Assembly: GCA_035610365.1 (NCBI GenBank)
Contig: CM069436.1
Coordinates: 89,343,912 to 89,407,911 of the forward strand
Length of the DNA: 64,000 nt
Reading direction: 5' to 3'
Source: Aquatica leii
Lineage: Eukaryota; Arthropoda; Insecta; Coleoptera; Lampyridae
Shown piece after piece: positions 10,202 to 20,830 of this stretch. The stretch's first letter is position 1, and every line of letters begins with the position of its first letter. Made by a program: the position numbers and the translations under genes. Below the pieces are notes generated by a model. That model saw only the letters and a list, made by a program, of their open reading frames with translations, was not told where the DNA came from and did no database searches.

Positions 10202-13200
10202 TGTGGATTAACTCGTACGTAGCTCCGTTCCTACGAGATGGCGTTTAGCGTCAGATTTATTAATCAATTTAACACCCGAATGGGATAAAACTATTGCAAT
10301 TTGTTTTATATAGTTGTGGAAACTGCTTTAGGAGTATTCCAGTGCTGAGGAGTTCAAATAGGACGAAACAGCTGTCCACTGGTCTCTAAGATGGTTTCTG
10401 CAATTATATAAACAAATTTTTGCACTTGCGTAGTACAGTTAGAAATATTATACCGCGTATAATTCAAATACATTTTTTGAAATTCGCGGTTGTAATATTT
10501 ACTATCTAACTAACAAATTCATAGTTTCCTACATGTGGATTAACTCGTACGTAGCTCCGTTCCTACGAAATGACGTTGAGCATCAGATTTATTAATCAAT
10601 TTAACACCCGAATGGGATAAAACTATTGCAATTTGTTTTATATAGTTGTGGAAACTGCTTTAGGAGTATTCCAGTGCTGAGGAGTTCAAATAGGACGAAA
10701 CAGCTGTCCACTGGTCTCTAAGATGGTTTCTGCAATTATATAAACAAATTTTTGCACTTGCGTAGTACAGTTAGAAATATTATGCCGCGTATAATTCAAA
10801 TACATTTTTTGAAATTCGCGGTTGTAATATTTACTATCTAACTAACAACTTCATAGTTTCCTACATGTGGATTAACTCGTACGTAGCTCCGTTCCTACGA
10901 GATGGCGTTTAGCGTCAGATTTATTAATCAATTTAACACCCGAATGGAATAAAACTATGACAATTTGTTTTATATAGTTGTGAAAACTGCTTTAGAGTAT
11001 TCCAGTGCTGAGGAGTTCAAATAGGACGAAACAGCTGTCCACTGGTCTCTAAGATGGTTTCTGCAATTATATAAACAAATTTTTGCACTTGCGTAGTACA
11101 TTTAGAAATATTATGCCGCGTATAATTCAAATACATTTTTTGAAATTCGCGGTTGTAATATTTACTATCTAACTAACAACTTCATAGTTTCCTACATGTG
11201 AATTAACTCGTACGTAGCTCCGTTCCTACGAGATGACGTTGAGCATCAGATTTATTAATCAATTTAACACCCGAATGGGATAAAACTATGGCAATTTGTT
11301 TTATATAGTTGTGAAAACTGCTTTAGAGTATTCCGGTGCTGAGGAGTTCAAATAGGACGAAACAGCTGTCCACTGGTCTCTAAGATGGTTTCTGCAATTA
11401 TATAAACAAATTTTTGCACTTGCGTAGTACAGTTAGAAATATTATGCCGTGTATAATTCAAATACATTTTTTGAAATTCGCGGTTGTAATATTTACTATC
11501 TAACTAACAACTTCATAGTTTCCTACATGTGGATTAACTCGTACGTAGCTCCGTTCCTACGAGATGACGTTGAGCATCAGATTTATTAATCAATTTAACA
11601 CCCGAATGGGATAAAACTATGGCAATTTGTTTTATATAGTTGTGAAAACTGCTTTAGAGTATTCCGGTGCTGAGGAGTTCAAATAGGACGAAACAGCTGT
11701 CCACTGGTCTCTAAGATGGTTTCTGCAATTATATAAACAAATTTTTGCACTTGCGTAGTACAGTTAGAAATATTATGCCGTGTATAATTCAAATACATTT
11801 TTTGAAATTCGCGGTTGTAATATTTACTATCTAACTAACAACTTCATAGTTTCCTACATGTGGATTAACTCGTACGTAGCTCCGTTCCTACGAGATGACG
11901 TTGAGCATCAGATTTATTAATCAATTTAACACCCGAATGGGATAAAACTATGGCAATTTGTTTTATATAGTTGTGAAAACTGCTTTAGAGTATTCCGGTG
12001 CTGAGGAGTTCAAATAGGACGAAACAGCTGTCCACTGGTCTCTAAGATGGTTTCTGCAATTATATAAACAAATTTTTGCACTTGCGTAGTACAGTTAGAA
12101 ATATTATGCCGCGTATAATTCAAATACATTCTTTGAAATTTGCGGTTGTAATATTTACTATCTAACTAACAACTTCATAGTTTCCTACATGTGAATTAAC
12201 TCGTACGTAGCTCCGTTCCTACGAGATGACGTTGAGCATCAGATTTATTAATCAATTTAACACCCGAATGGGATAAAACTATGGCAATTTGTTTTATATA
12301 GTTGTGAAAACTGCTTTAGAGTATTCCGGTGCTGAGGAGTTCAAATAGGACGAAACAGCTGTCCACTGGTCTCTAAGATGGTTTCTGCAATTATATAAAC
12401 AAATTTTTGCACTTGCGTAGTACAGTTAGAAATATTATGCCGTGTATAATTCAAATACATTTTTTGAAATTCGCGGTTGTAATATTTACTATCTAACTAA
12501 CAACTTCATAGTTTCCTACATGTGGATTAACTCGTACGTAGCTCCGTTCCTACGAGATGACGTTGAGCATCAGATTTATTAATCAATTTAACACCCGAAT
12601 GGGATAAAACTATGGCAATTTGTTTTATATAGTTGTGAAAACTGCTTTAGAGTATTCCGGTGCTGAGGAGTTCAAATAGGACGAAACAGCTGTCCACTGG
12701 TCTCTAAGATGGTTTCTGCAATTATATAAACAAATTTTTGCACTGCGTAGTACAGTTAGAAATATTATGCCGTGTATAATTCAAATACATTTTTTGAAAT
12801 TCGCGGTTGTAATATTTACTATCTAACTAACAACTTCATAGTTTCCTACATGTGGATTAACTCGTACGTAGCTCCGTTCCTACGAGATGACGTTGAGCAT
12901 CAGATTTATTAATCAATTTAACACCCGAATGGGATAAAACTATGGCAATTTGTTTTATATAGTTGTGAAAACTGCTTTAGAGTATTCCGGTGCTGAGGAG
13001 TTCAAATAGGACGAAACAGCTGTCCACTGGTCTCTAAGATGGTTTCTGCAATTATATAAACAAATTTTTGCACTGCGTAGTACAGTTAGAAATATTATGC
13101 CGCGTATAATTCAAATACATTCTTTGAAATTTGCGGTTGTAATATTTACTATCTAACTAACAACTTCATAGTTTCCTACATGTGAATTAACTCGTACGTA

Positions 13201-15830
13201 GCTCCGTTCCTACGAGATGACGTTGAGCATCAGATTTATTAATCAATTTAACACCCGAATGGGATAAAACTATGGCAATTTGTTTTATATAGTTGTGAAA
13301 ACTGCTTTAGAGTATTCCGGTGCTGAGGAGTTCAAATAGGACGAAACAGCTGTCCACTGGTCTCTAAGATGGTTTCTGCAATTATATAAACAAATTTTTG
13401 CACTTGCGTAGTACAGTTAGAAATATTATGCCGTGTATAATTCAAATACATTTTTTGAAATTCGCGGTTGTAATATTTACTATCTAACTAACAACTTCAT
13501 AGTTTCCTACATGTGGATTAACTCGTACGTAGCTCCGTTCCTACGAGATGACGTTGAGCATCAGATTTATTAATCAATTTAACACCCGAATGGGATAAAA
13601 CTATGGCAATTTGTTTTATATAGTTGTGAAAACTGCTTTAGAGTATTCCGGTGCTGAGGAGTTCAAATAGGACGAAACAGCTGTCCACTGGTCTCTAAGA
13701 TGGTTTCTGCAATTATATAAACAAATTTTTGCACTTGCGTAGTACAGTTAGAAATATTATGCCGTGTATAATTCAAATACATTTTTTGAAATTCGCGGTT
13801 GTAATATTTACTATCTAACTAACAACTTCATAGTTTCCTACATGTGGATTAACTCGTACGTAGCTCCGTTCCTACGAGATGACGTTGAGCATCAGATTTA
13901 TTAATCAATTTAACACCCGAATGGGATAAAACTATGGCAATTTGTTTTATATAGTTGTGAAAACTGCTTTAGAGTATTCCGGTGCTGAGGAGTTCAAATA
14001 GGACGAAACAGCTGTCCACTGGTCTCTAAGATGGTTTCTGCAATTATATAAACAAATTTTTGCACTTGCGTAGTACAGTTAGAAATATTATGCCGCGTAT
14101 AATTCAAATACATTCTTTGAAATTTGCGGTTGTAATATTTACTATCTAACTAACAACTTCATAGTTTCCTACATGTGAATTAACTCGTACGTAGCTCCGT
14201 TCCTACGAGATGACGTTGAGCATCAGATTTATTAATCAATTTAACACCCGAATAGGATAAAACTATGGCAATTTGTTTTATATAGTTGTGAAAACTGCTT
14301 TAGAGTATTCCGGTGCTGAGGAGTTCAAATAGGACGAAACAGCTGTCCACTGGTCTCTAAGATGGTTTCTGCAATTATATAAACAAATTTTTGCACTTGC
14401 GTAGTACAGTTAGAAATATTATGCCGTGTATAATTCAAATACATTTTTTGAAATTCGCGGTTGTAATATTTACTATCTAACTAACAACTTCATAGTTTCC
14501 TACATGTGGATTAACTCGTACGTAGCTCCGTTCCTACGAGATGACGTTGAGCATCAGATTTATTAATCAATTTAACACCCGAATGGGATAAAACTATGGC
14601 AATTTGTTTTATATAGTTGTGAAAACTGCTTTAGAGTATTCCGGTGCTGAGGAGTTCAAATAGGACGAAACAGCTGTCCACTGGTCTCTAAGATGGTTTC
14701 TGCAATTATATAAACAAATTTTTGCACTTGCGTAGTACAGTTAGAAATATTATGCCGCGTATAATTCAAATACATTCTTTGAAATTTGCGGTTGTAATAT
14801 TTACTATCTAACTAACAACTTCATAGTTTCCTACATGTGGATTAACTCGTACGTAGCTCCGTTCCTACGAGATGGCGTTTAGCGTCAGATTTATTAATCA
14901 ATTTAACACCCGAATGGGATAAAACTATGGCAATCTGTTTTATATAGTTGTGAAAACTGCTTTAGAGTATTCCAGTGCTGAGGAGTTCAAATAGGACGAA
15001 ACAGCTGTCCACTGGTCTCTAAGATGGTTTCTGCAATTATATAAACAAATTTTTGCACTTGCGTAGTACATTTAGAAATATTATGCCGCGTATAATTCAA
15101 ATACATTTTTTGAAATTCGCGGTTGTAATATTTACTATCTAACTAACAACTTCATAGTTTCCTACATGTGGATTAACTCGTACGTAGCTCCGTTCCTACG
15201 AGATGACGTTGAGCATCAGATTTATTAATCAATTTAACACCCGAATGGGATAAAACTATTGCAATTTGTTTTATATAGTTGTGGAAACTGCTTTAGAGTA
15301 TACCAGTGCTGAGGAGTCCAAATAGGACAAAACCACTGTCCACTGGTCTCTAAGATGGTTTCTGCAATTAAATAAACAAATTTTTGCACTTGCGTAGTAC
15401 AGTTAGAAATATTATGCCGCGTATAATTCAGATACATTTTTTGAAATTCGCGGTTTTAATATTTACTATCTAACTAACAACTTCATAGTTTCCTACATGT
15501 GGATTAACTCGTACGTAGCTCCGTTCCTACGAGATGGCGTTTAGCGTCAGATTTATTAATCAATTTAACACCCGAATGGGATAAAACTATGGCAATTTGT
15601 TTTATATAGTTGTGAAAACTGCTTTAGAGTATTCCAGTGCTGAGGAGTTCAAATAGGACGAAACAGCTGTCCACTGGTCTCTAAGATGGTTTCTGCAATT
15701 ATATAAACAAATTTTTGCACTTGCGTAGTACAGTTAGAAATATTATGCCGCGTATAATTCAGATACATTTTTTGAAATTCGCGGTTTTAATATTTACTAT
15801 CTAACTAACAACTTCATAGTTTCCTACATA
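10202..15830 (+). repeat. satellite array, 331-bp monomer, about 17 copies
   Basis: Direct tandem repeat. The anchor GTACGTAGCTCCG recurs at 10215, 10547, 10879, 11210, 11541, 11872, 12203, 12534, 12864, 13194, 13525, 13856, 14187, 14518, 14849, 15180 and 15511, giving spacings of 330-332 bp. The array ends at about 15830 within a monomer. Edge monomers (first three, last three) carry GATGGCGTTTAGCGTCAG or CCAGTGC variants, while the core shares GATGACGTTGAGCATCAG and CCGGTGC. No coding potential is expected; a short open frame inside a monomer is incidental. Confidence 0.98.
11210..14848 (+). repeat. three-monomer higher-order repeat core of the satellite
   Basis: Within the core, diagnostic variants recur every third monomer (about 992 bp). 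GTGAATTAAC instead of GTGGATTAAC occurs before 11210, 12203, 13194 and 14187. CATTCTTTGAAATTTGCGG replaces CATTTTTTGAAATTCGCGG near 12127, 13118 and 14110, and CCGTGT/CCGTGT/CCGCGT alternates in the same register. The last unit is a two-monomer hybrid (14187-14848). This is a higher-order repeat of at least three full units. Confidence 0.88.
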
Positions 15831-16156
15831 TGTTATAGTTTCTGTTTGTTTGTGTATTCACGATGGGTGTTTAAGATAAGAAAAAAGATTTATTAATCTA
15901 AACATGCACAATTTTTAGAAACATTAAGGAATTAGTGTAGGTGCTAAGAACCCAAAAAAAATTATTTTGGGTTCAAAAAGTAGCTCACGAACTCGGCGCC
16001 TATGGCTGAGAAACATCCGCATATCTTCTACTGCTAATTTTATGTAAGCATGTTTACTAAAAGCCTTCTTCAAATTAACGCCATGAAAGCTAAATAGCAT
16101 TTAGAACATATTTATTTAAAATTAGTTTAATTAAAAAAAAAACTGATAATACAAGT
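15831..16156. other. right flank of array; right arm of inverted repeat
   Basis: Unique AT-rich sequence up to 15967, then the right arm of the inverted repeat (15968-16019, see 8805-8856), then AT-rich sequence. No gene seen. Confidence 0.5.
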
Positions 16157-16408
16157 CTATGTATAAACTCTCTTACAATATTTGCAATTGCCCTTTATGC
16201 CTGACCGTGGTGGTTCTAACAACACCACTTCAACAATGCCTAAAAGCCTAATGGCTAAAGCGAGCACGGTTTTAAGTAGATGTTTATCAACCGCTCTCCT
16301 TCTCATGTTTTCTTGCACTACTTCCATAACTAGATCTTTGACGAATTCTCCATCTAGCTGGTTGTTTTTGTAAATGACAAATGCAATCATTTGATCAACG
16401 ACATCTAC
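16157..16408 (-). pseudogene. piggyBac-like transposase C-terminal relic
   Basis: Minus-strand reading starts with VDVVDQM, the piggyBac block that contains the third catalytic aspartate region. After a deletion of roughly 30 residues it continues with AFVIYKNNQLDGEFVKDLVM and ends in a cysteine pair, NCKYCKRVYT, as in the Cys-rich tail of these transposases. The same block is seen intact at 57300-57440 in the piggyBac element of this window, which supports the assignment. Ends and N-terminus are not recognisable. Confidence 0.65.
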
Positions 16409-16666
16409 TCAATTCTGGGTGGTGGTAAATAGTTTTTGGGTAAATGATGTATATGTCGCAGTCTTTTAATGTAATCAGCCAATTCATGAAAAGTCTGGAC
16501 ATTTCATAACACGCTGGCAGATAGTGAAACGAATTAATTTTACGTCAAAAGCTACACATTTTGGACGTTACATGAAAAGGTGGGACGATTCTGCCTCTTG
16601 ATGAAAACAAACACCATTACACTAACTGGCCAATTTATTTGACAACGGTCACATCGTAAAGAATAA

Positions 16667-17109
16667 TGAAACGTTCGAGAAGTTATTCGCAAATTTGAGA
16701 TCCTTCTCGAGGTTGTTATCCATCTTCTAGAACGTATATCGAAAGATATGGAACACTCGAGAAAGATTTTCAAAATGTGTATATATACCGACGAAACAAA
16801 TTGTAGGTCAGTTATTGCCGTAATGCGAATACAGCAGTGTTAAGAAGATTATTCAAGTTGAAATAAATAAGTCGTTAGCGCGTGTGTGTACATAAATTTA
16901 CAGAGAATAATCTTGTACGTGATTTTAGTGTAAACAAGTGTGTGAAGCTATCCGCGGACTTTATCTTATCTGAATTAGTGCAAGTGTTTTTATTAAATAT
17001 TATTAGATTTAATTAGTTCGGTTAATTTACAAGTGCACATATTTCTAGTATAAGTAAAACATATTTTTAGTCGTTTAAATAAATTAGTTTTAATAATAAA
17101 TTTGCTACA
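16667..17109 (+). repeat. 5' LTR of gypsy copy C
   Basis: 443 bp, TGAAACGTTC to TTTGCTACA, followed by the primer site at 17111. TATATATA lies at 16780-16787 and TCAGT at 16808-16812, in the same arrangement as in the other LTRs. Confidence 0.92.
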
Positions 17110-17110
17110 G

Positions 17111-17128
17111 TGGTGTCACGGTGCGCGG
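17111..17128 (+). promoter_or_regulatory. primer binding site of copy C
   Basis: TGGTGTCACGGTGCG, identical to 1325-1339, directly after the LTR. Confidence 0.7.
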
Positions 17129-17353
17129 TTCGCGACTTTTTTTAGTGTAAATATCATTAAGTAATATCGCTCCCGTAATAAAAACATTGATTGCGTGAAT
17201 AAAGAAAACTTTAGTTCGGGATTCGCGTGTTTGTTTATAACATTTAATCTTAGCTATTAAACCAGTGTCGGGCTTTATTAAAATTTAGTATTATTAAATT
17301 TTGTTTTAAATTATTATTCGTGGTTAAATTTATGCCGTTCGCAAGCAGTTAAA

Positions 17354-18541
17354 ATGTATGCAAAGCTATTTGAATTTCTTGAATCAATAAAAAATGGTCA
17401 AGAATCGATGAATACAAAAATGGAAGAAAATTCTCAGAAAATGGAAGAAAATTCTCAGAAAATGGAAGAAAAATCTAGAAAAATGGAAGAGAAACTGTCC
17501 GAACATTCCCAGAAAATGGAGGAAAATTTTAAAAGTCTAAAATAAGAGATACGAAAGAGCATAGAAAACCAAATTAAAATTGTTCAAGAGGAAACCCAAG
17601 CAGATATGCTAAATTTGAAAGAAAAAATTTGCGAATCTGTGAATGAGAAAATAGAAGCAATAGAGGACAAATTAGAAGACAGAATAAAACTGATTGAAGA
17701 AAGAATGAAGCAATTGAATTACCATGGTGAAGGAAGTGTCACGAGTGAAGATTTAATAATGGACCATCGTGAAGAAACCACTCACAAGTTTAAAGTTGTT
17801 CCACCAAATTTTGATGGTAAAGTTCCATGATCAACCTACTACAAGCAGTTTGAAGCCGCAGCTACAGCTAATGGTTGGAGCAACAAGCAGAAAGCGACGT
17901 CTTTAATAGTGTCCTTACGTGGAGAAGCGTTTCGAATTTTACAAACTGTTCCTGACCACCTACAAGAAAATTACGAACTCTTAATTTCACGATTAGAAAT
18001 AAGATATGGAGATGCATATCTTCAACAAGTCTATCAAGCTCAAATTAAAAGTCGGGTTCAGAAAGCTGCCGAAAGTCTTCAAAAGTTTGAGGCTGACATC
18101 GCTAAACTAGCACGGTTTGCGTATCCTACAGCGCCAGATACCTTCTTGGAGCAGTTGGCAATTCAAACCTTTGTAGACGGCCTCCGAGACAACGAAACGC
18201 AGCAGACTCTCCGGTTGGCTCGACCGAAGACATTGGATGACGCTTTGGTGCATGCTTTGGAGTTTGAAGCAGCAAAAGAAGCAACGCAACGAGATGGTCA
18301 TAGATTCTGCTGTGCTGCAGAAGTACCCGAGCAGACACTGGAAAGCATCGAGGAGATAGCGCGACGAATACTTCGGGAAAGAAGAGTGACAACTTTGAAC
18401 TGCGACAAAATAGGCCATGTACGACGGCATCGTACTAAACCTAATAAGAGGATAAGAAGAGCACTCAAAAATTTAGAACGAGGCGAGCAAAAGAGACAAA
18501 AAGTAATCTCATCTAGTCAGACTCCAAATGGCATCGCCTAG
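17354..18541 (+). pseudogene. gag: gag, copy C
   Basis: ATG at 17354 begins a coiled-coil region with the repeated KMEENSQ unit, interrupted by TAA at about 17543. The capsid part is interrupted by TGA at 17828-17830, where copy B has tryptophan, and is then open to 18539-18541. It keeps the RLARPKTLDDALVHALEFEA stretch missing from copy B. The zinc knuckle is degenerate (LNCDKIGHVRRHR, without its first and last cysteines). Confidence 0.88.
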
Positions 18542-19370
18542 GGAGCAATTACATAGCATTTATCTCGATGGCAAGATCAATGGGAGAAGCGTCCAGTTAC
18601 TGGTTGACACGGGAGCGACGAAGACCATCATTCGTCCTGACATGTTATTGGAAAACGAGAAGACATCACCAGTAACAGTACGACTTCGAACGGCGACGGG
18701 CGACGAAATACCTACTCACGGACTAATCAAAGTAACCATTGATTTGGGAAATGGAGTACTCGACCATCAGTACTGGTAGCCGACATCACGGAAAAAGTTA
18801 TCCTGGGAATGGACGTGATAAAGAAGTATGGGTTCCATTTGGATATGAAGAACGATGTCCTGAAAATCGACAATGAAGAAATTCCTTTTCATTCGTCGGA
18901 GAAGGCAGCCGTGCAAGTCTCATTGAGTAAAGACGTGACTCTGCCTGCAAGGACTGAAAGTGTGGTGATGGCACGCCTGGATGGAAGGCTACATACGCGC
19001 GATTGAACCAATGGAGGGCGGTTTAGTTGAAAAGGGACTACTCGTTGGCAGAACTTTAGTACGAGTAAAAAACACAATGCCAGTAAGGATCTTAAACATC
19101 AACTCAGATCCGGTAACGTTGAAAAAGAAGACCGTGCTAGGCGAATACACGCCAGTATCTCAAATTGTGAGATGCGCGAAGTCTGACAAAGATAGGTCGC
19201 CAAAGAAGTGTCCAAAACATCTATGGGACATTCTTACCACCAAATGCCAAAACCTCAGTCAAGACCAGCTGGCTAAAGTTAAAGTGTTGATCGAATAGTA
19301 TCAAGATGTGTTCGCGCTAGAGAGTGGTTCCAAAGGAAGAACTAATGTGGTAAAACATAAAATTCACGGA
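18528..19370 (+). pseudogene. protease and start of RT, copy C
   Basis: Begins MASPREQLHSIYLDGK, the same as in copy B, and overlaps the end of gag in another frame. The catalytic LLVDTGATKTIIR is present. One-base deletions near 18770 and 18980 shift the frame. The linker VRILNINSDPVTLKKK follows, and the sequence breaks off at about 19370 at the first residues of RT. No polymerase motifs remain. Confidence 0.87.
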
Positions 19371-19444
19371 TATCCGCATATCTAGTATGCGATATCAGTA
19401 GGATACCATTAAGATAGAAGTGTGTTGTGTGGGAATATAAGGGT

Positions 19445-19740
19445 TAGTTGATATGATCTTAATGAAATCGAGGAAAAAAATTCAAAAAAATTATAGCATG
19501 CTAGGAGATCAATACAATCGTGTACATATCACTTCAAAATGGTTTCATGACAACATAACCTTAAAAAAACATGTAGTCATTCCTTCATCATTCCTAGGAA
19601 ACTCGTGTGGTGACCACACCAGTTTTTTTTCTAGTTACCTTAGTTTTATAATTGTCATTTTATTAATTGTCACCTGAAAAAGAACGTAGACCACGTTCGA
19701 AAACTGATGAGTTTTTTAATAAATATATACACCATTTACC
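19445..19740 (+). repeat. dispersed repeat copy 1, with hammerhead-like 3' end
   Basis: The part at about 19480-19610 (TATAGCATGCTAGGA... TGACAACATAACCTTAAAA) recurs inverted at 20690-20830 and directly at 51650-51760. Downstream in this copy, 19674-19704 has the order CTGAAAA, a 6-bp stem (GAACGT/ACGTTC), GAAAAC, resembling the conserved core seen at Penelope-like element ends in this window. Probably a 3' fragment of such an element or of a dependent short element. Confidence 0.5.
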
Positions 19741-19804
19741 CAAAAATTATTTTACTTTTCAAATATATTTTAATTTCATAAGTACGTACTTAGTGCAGAT
19801 GTAA

Positions 19805-19982
19805 ACTCAACTTAACAAAAAAACGGGACACGTTGCTTAGTTCGATTGAAATACTTAGCGGTGTAAACTACACTTGTTAGCGAATGCGATCTGCAATCAT
19901 TTGTGGCCGTTTGCGATGCTATTCAAGAAATTCGAATTACACAAATAGTTAACAATACCAGAAGATCAAATCGTTTATCCGT
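19805..19982 (+). repeat. dispersed repeat, copy 1 of 2
   Basis: Shares with 36965-37098, in the same orientation, blocks such as ACTCAAC..AACAAAAAA, GGTGTAAACTA, GCAATCATTTGT and ACAATACCAGAA. No coding capacity; family not recognised. Confidence 0.55.
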
Positions 19983-20689
19983 GTGTAAATAAAGGTTCTA
20001 TATAACAGTACATTATAAACTTTGTTAAGGCTATTTTTTGAACATATCTTATATTACACGTATGTAACAACCTATTAATAACATTGTGAATATGACTATT
20101 GCTCTTAAATTTTAATCATATTTTGAGTAGTTGTTTTTTTAATCTCTAATGTCAAAGAGAGGCAATAATGTTTTAAATAATTGCTAACACACATAAGGAT
20201 TTATTAACATTGGAATGATTTTGTGTCAAAAAAGATATTTGCTGCATTTTATTTTTGTACAAAATATTTTGGTGTATAAATTTGAGTTTCCACAATTTAC
20301 GTTCGTTTCGGCAGATTAGGCACCATCTTTACTATAATACAATAAATAAGCGTCCTTTTTTATGCAAATGCCCATCCCAAAAATATTCTGCCAATTTGTG
20401 CCAACTCATCTAAGAAAAACCTAACGTTGTTGCGGCGTCAAAAAAGCCTAGCTCTTCACACTGTCGAATACTTTATGGTAAACTACGAACGCTACATGTG
20501 TTGGAATATTGTATTCTTTTCGATAAGAGATCAGATTGTCTGCAGGTGATTTATCGTACCAATATCTTGGACCAATACCTAAGTGTATAGCTACGAATCT
20601 TGCTGACAGTTTTTTATTGATTTAGTACATCTTATAACAATTTTATTAATACATCAATAAAAGAAACTGGTCTAGTTACTAGACGACTT

Positions 20690-20830
20690 TCCTATAAGGA
20701 ATGATGAAGGAATATCTACATTTTTTTTAAGGTTATGTTGTCATAAAACCACTTTGAAGTGATATGTACACGTTTGCATTGACTTCCTAGCATGCTATAA
20801 TTTTTTTTCCAAACGAACGAGTTAGTGAGG
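20690..20830 (-). repeat. dispersed repeat copy 2, inverted
   Basis: Reverse complement of the 19480-19610 repeat (ATAGCATGCTAGGAAGTCAA, TGACAACATAACCTTAAAA, ATTCCTTCATCATTCC). With 19445-19740 it forms an inverted pair about 1.1 kb apart. Confidence 0.75.

Larger units (their letters stand above)
16667..19370 (+). mobile_element. Ty3/gypsy element, copy C, 3'-truncated
   Basis: LTR, primer site, gag, protease and the very beginning of RT, of the same family as copy B. It stops at about 19370, just after RTNVVKHKIHG, the sequence that introduces RT in this group; no 3' LTR follows. It retains gag segments that copy B has lost, and its LTR is closer to 881-1323 than to 6344-6800. Confidence 0.9.

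Noticed and set aside
15234..15437. 67-codon open frame on the minus strand within the satellite
   Set aside because: Arises from chance loss of stops in one monomer; neighbouring monomers do not keep it open.
10202..15830. CRISPR-like regular repeat
   Set aside because: Units are 331 bp with no short repeat/unique spacer structure and lie in animal DNA; it is a satellite.
19699..19715. Second hammerhead box CTGATGAG right after GAAAAC at 19704
   Set aside because: No spacing for stem III between the boxes, so it cannot form a second core with the preceding GAAA.
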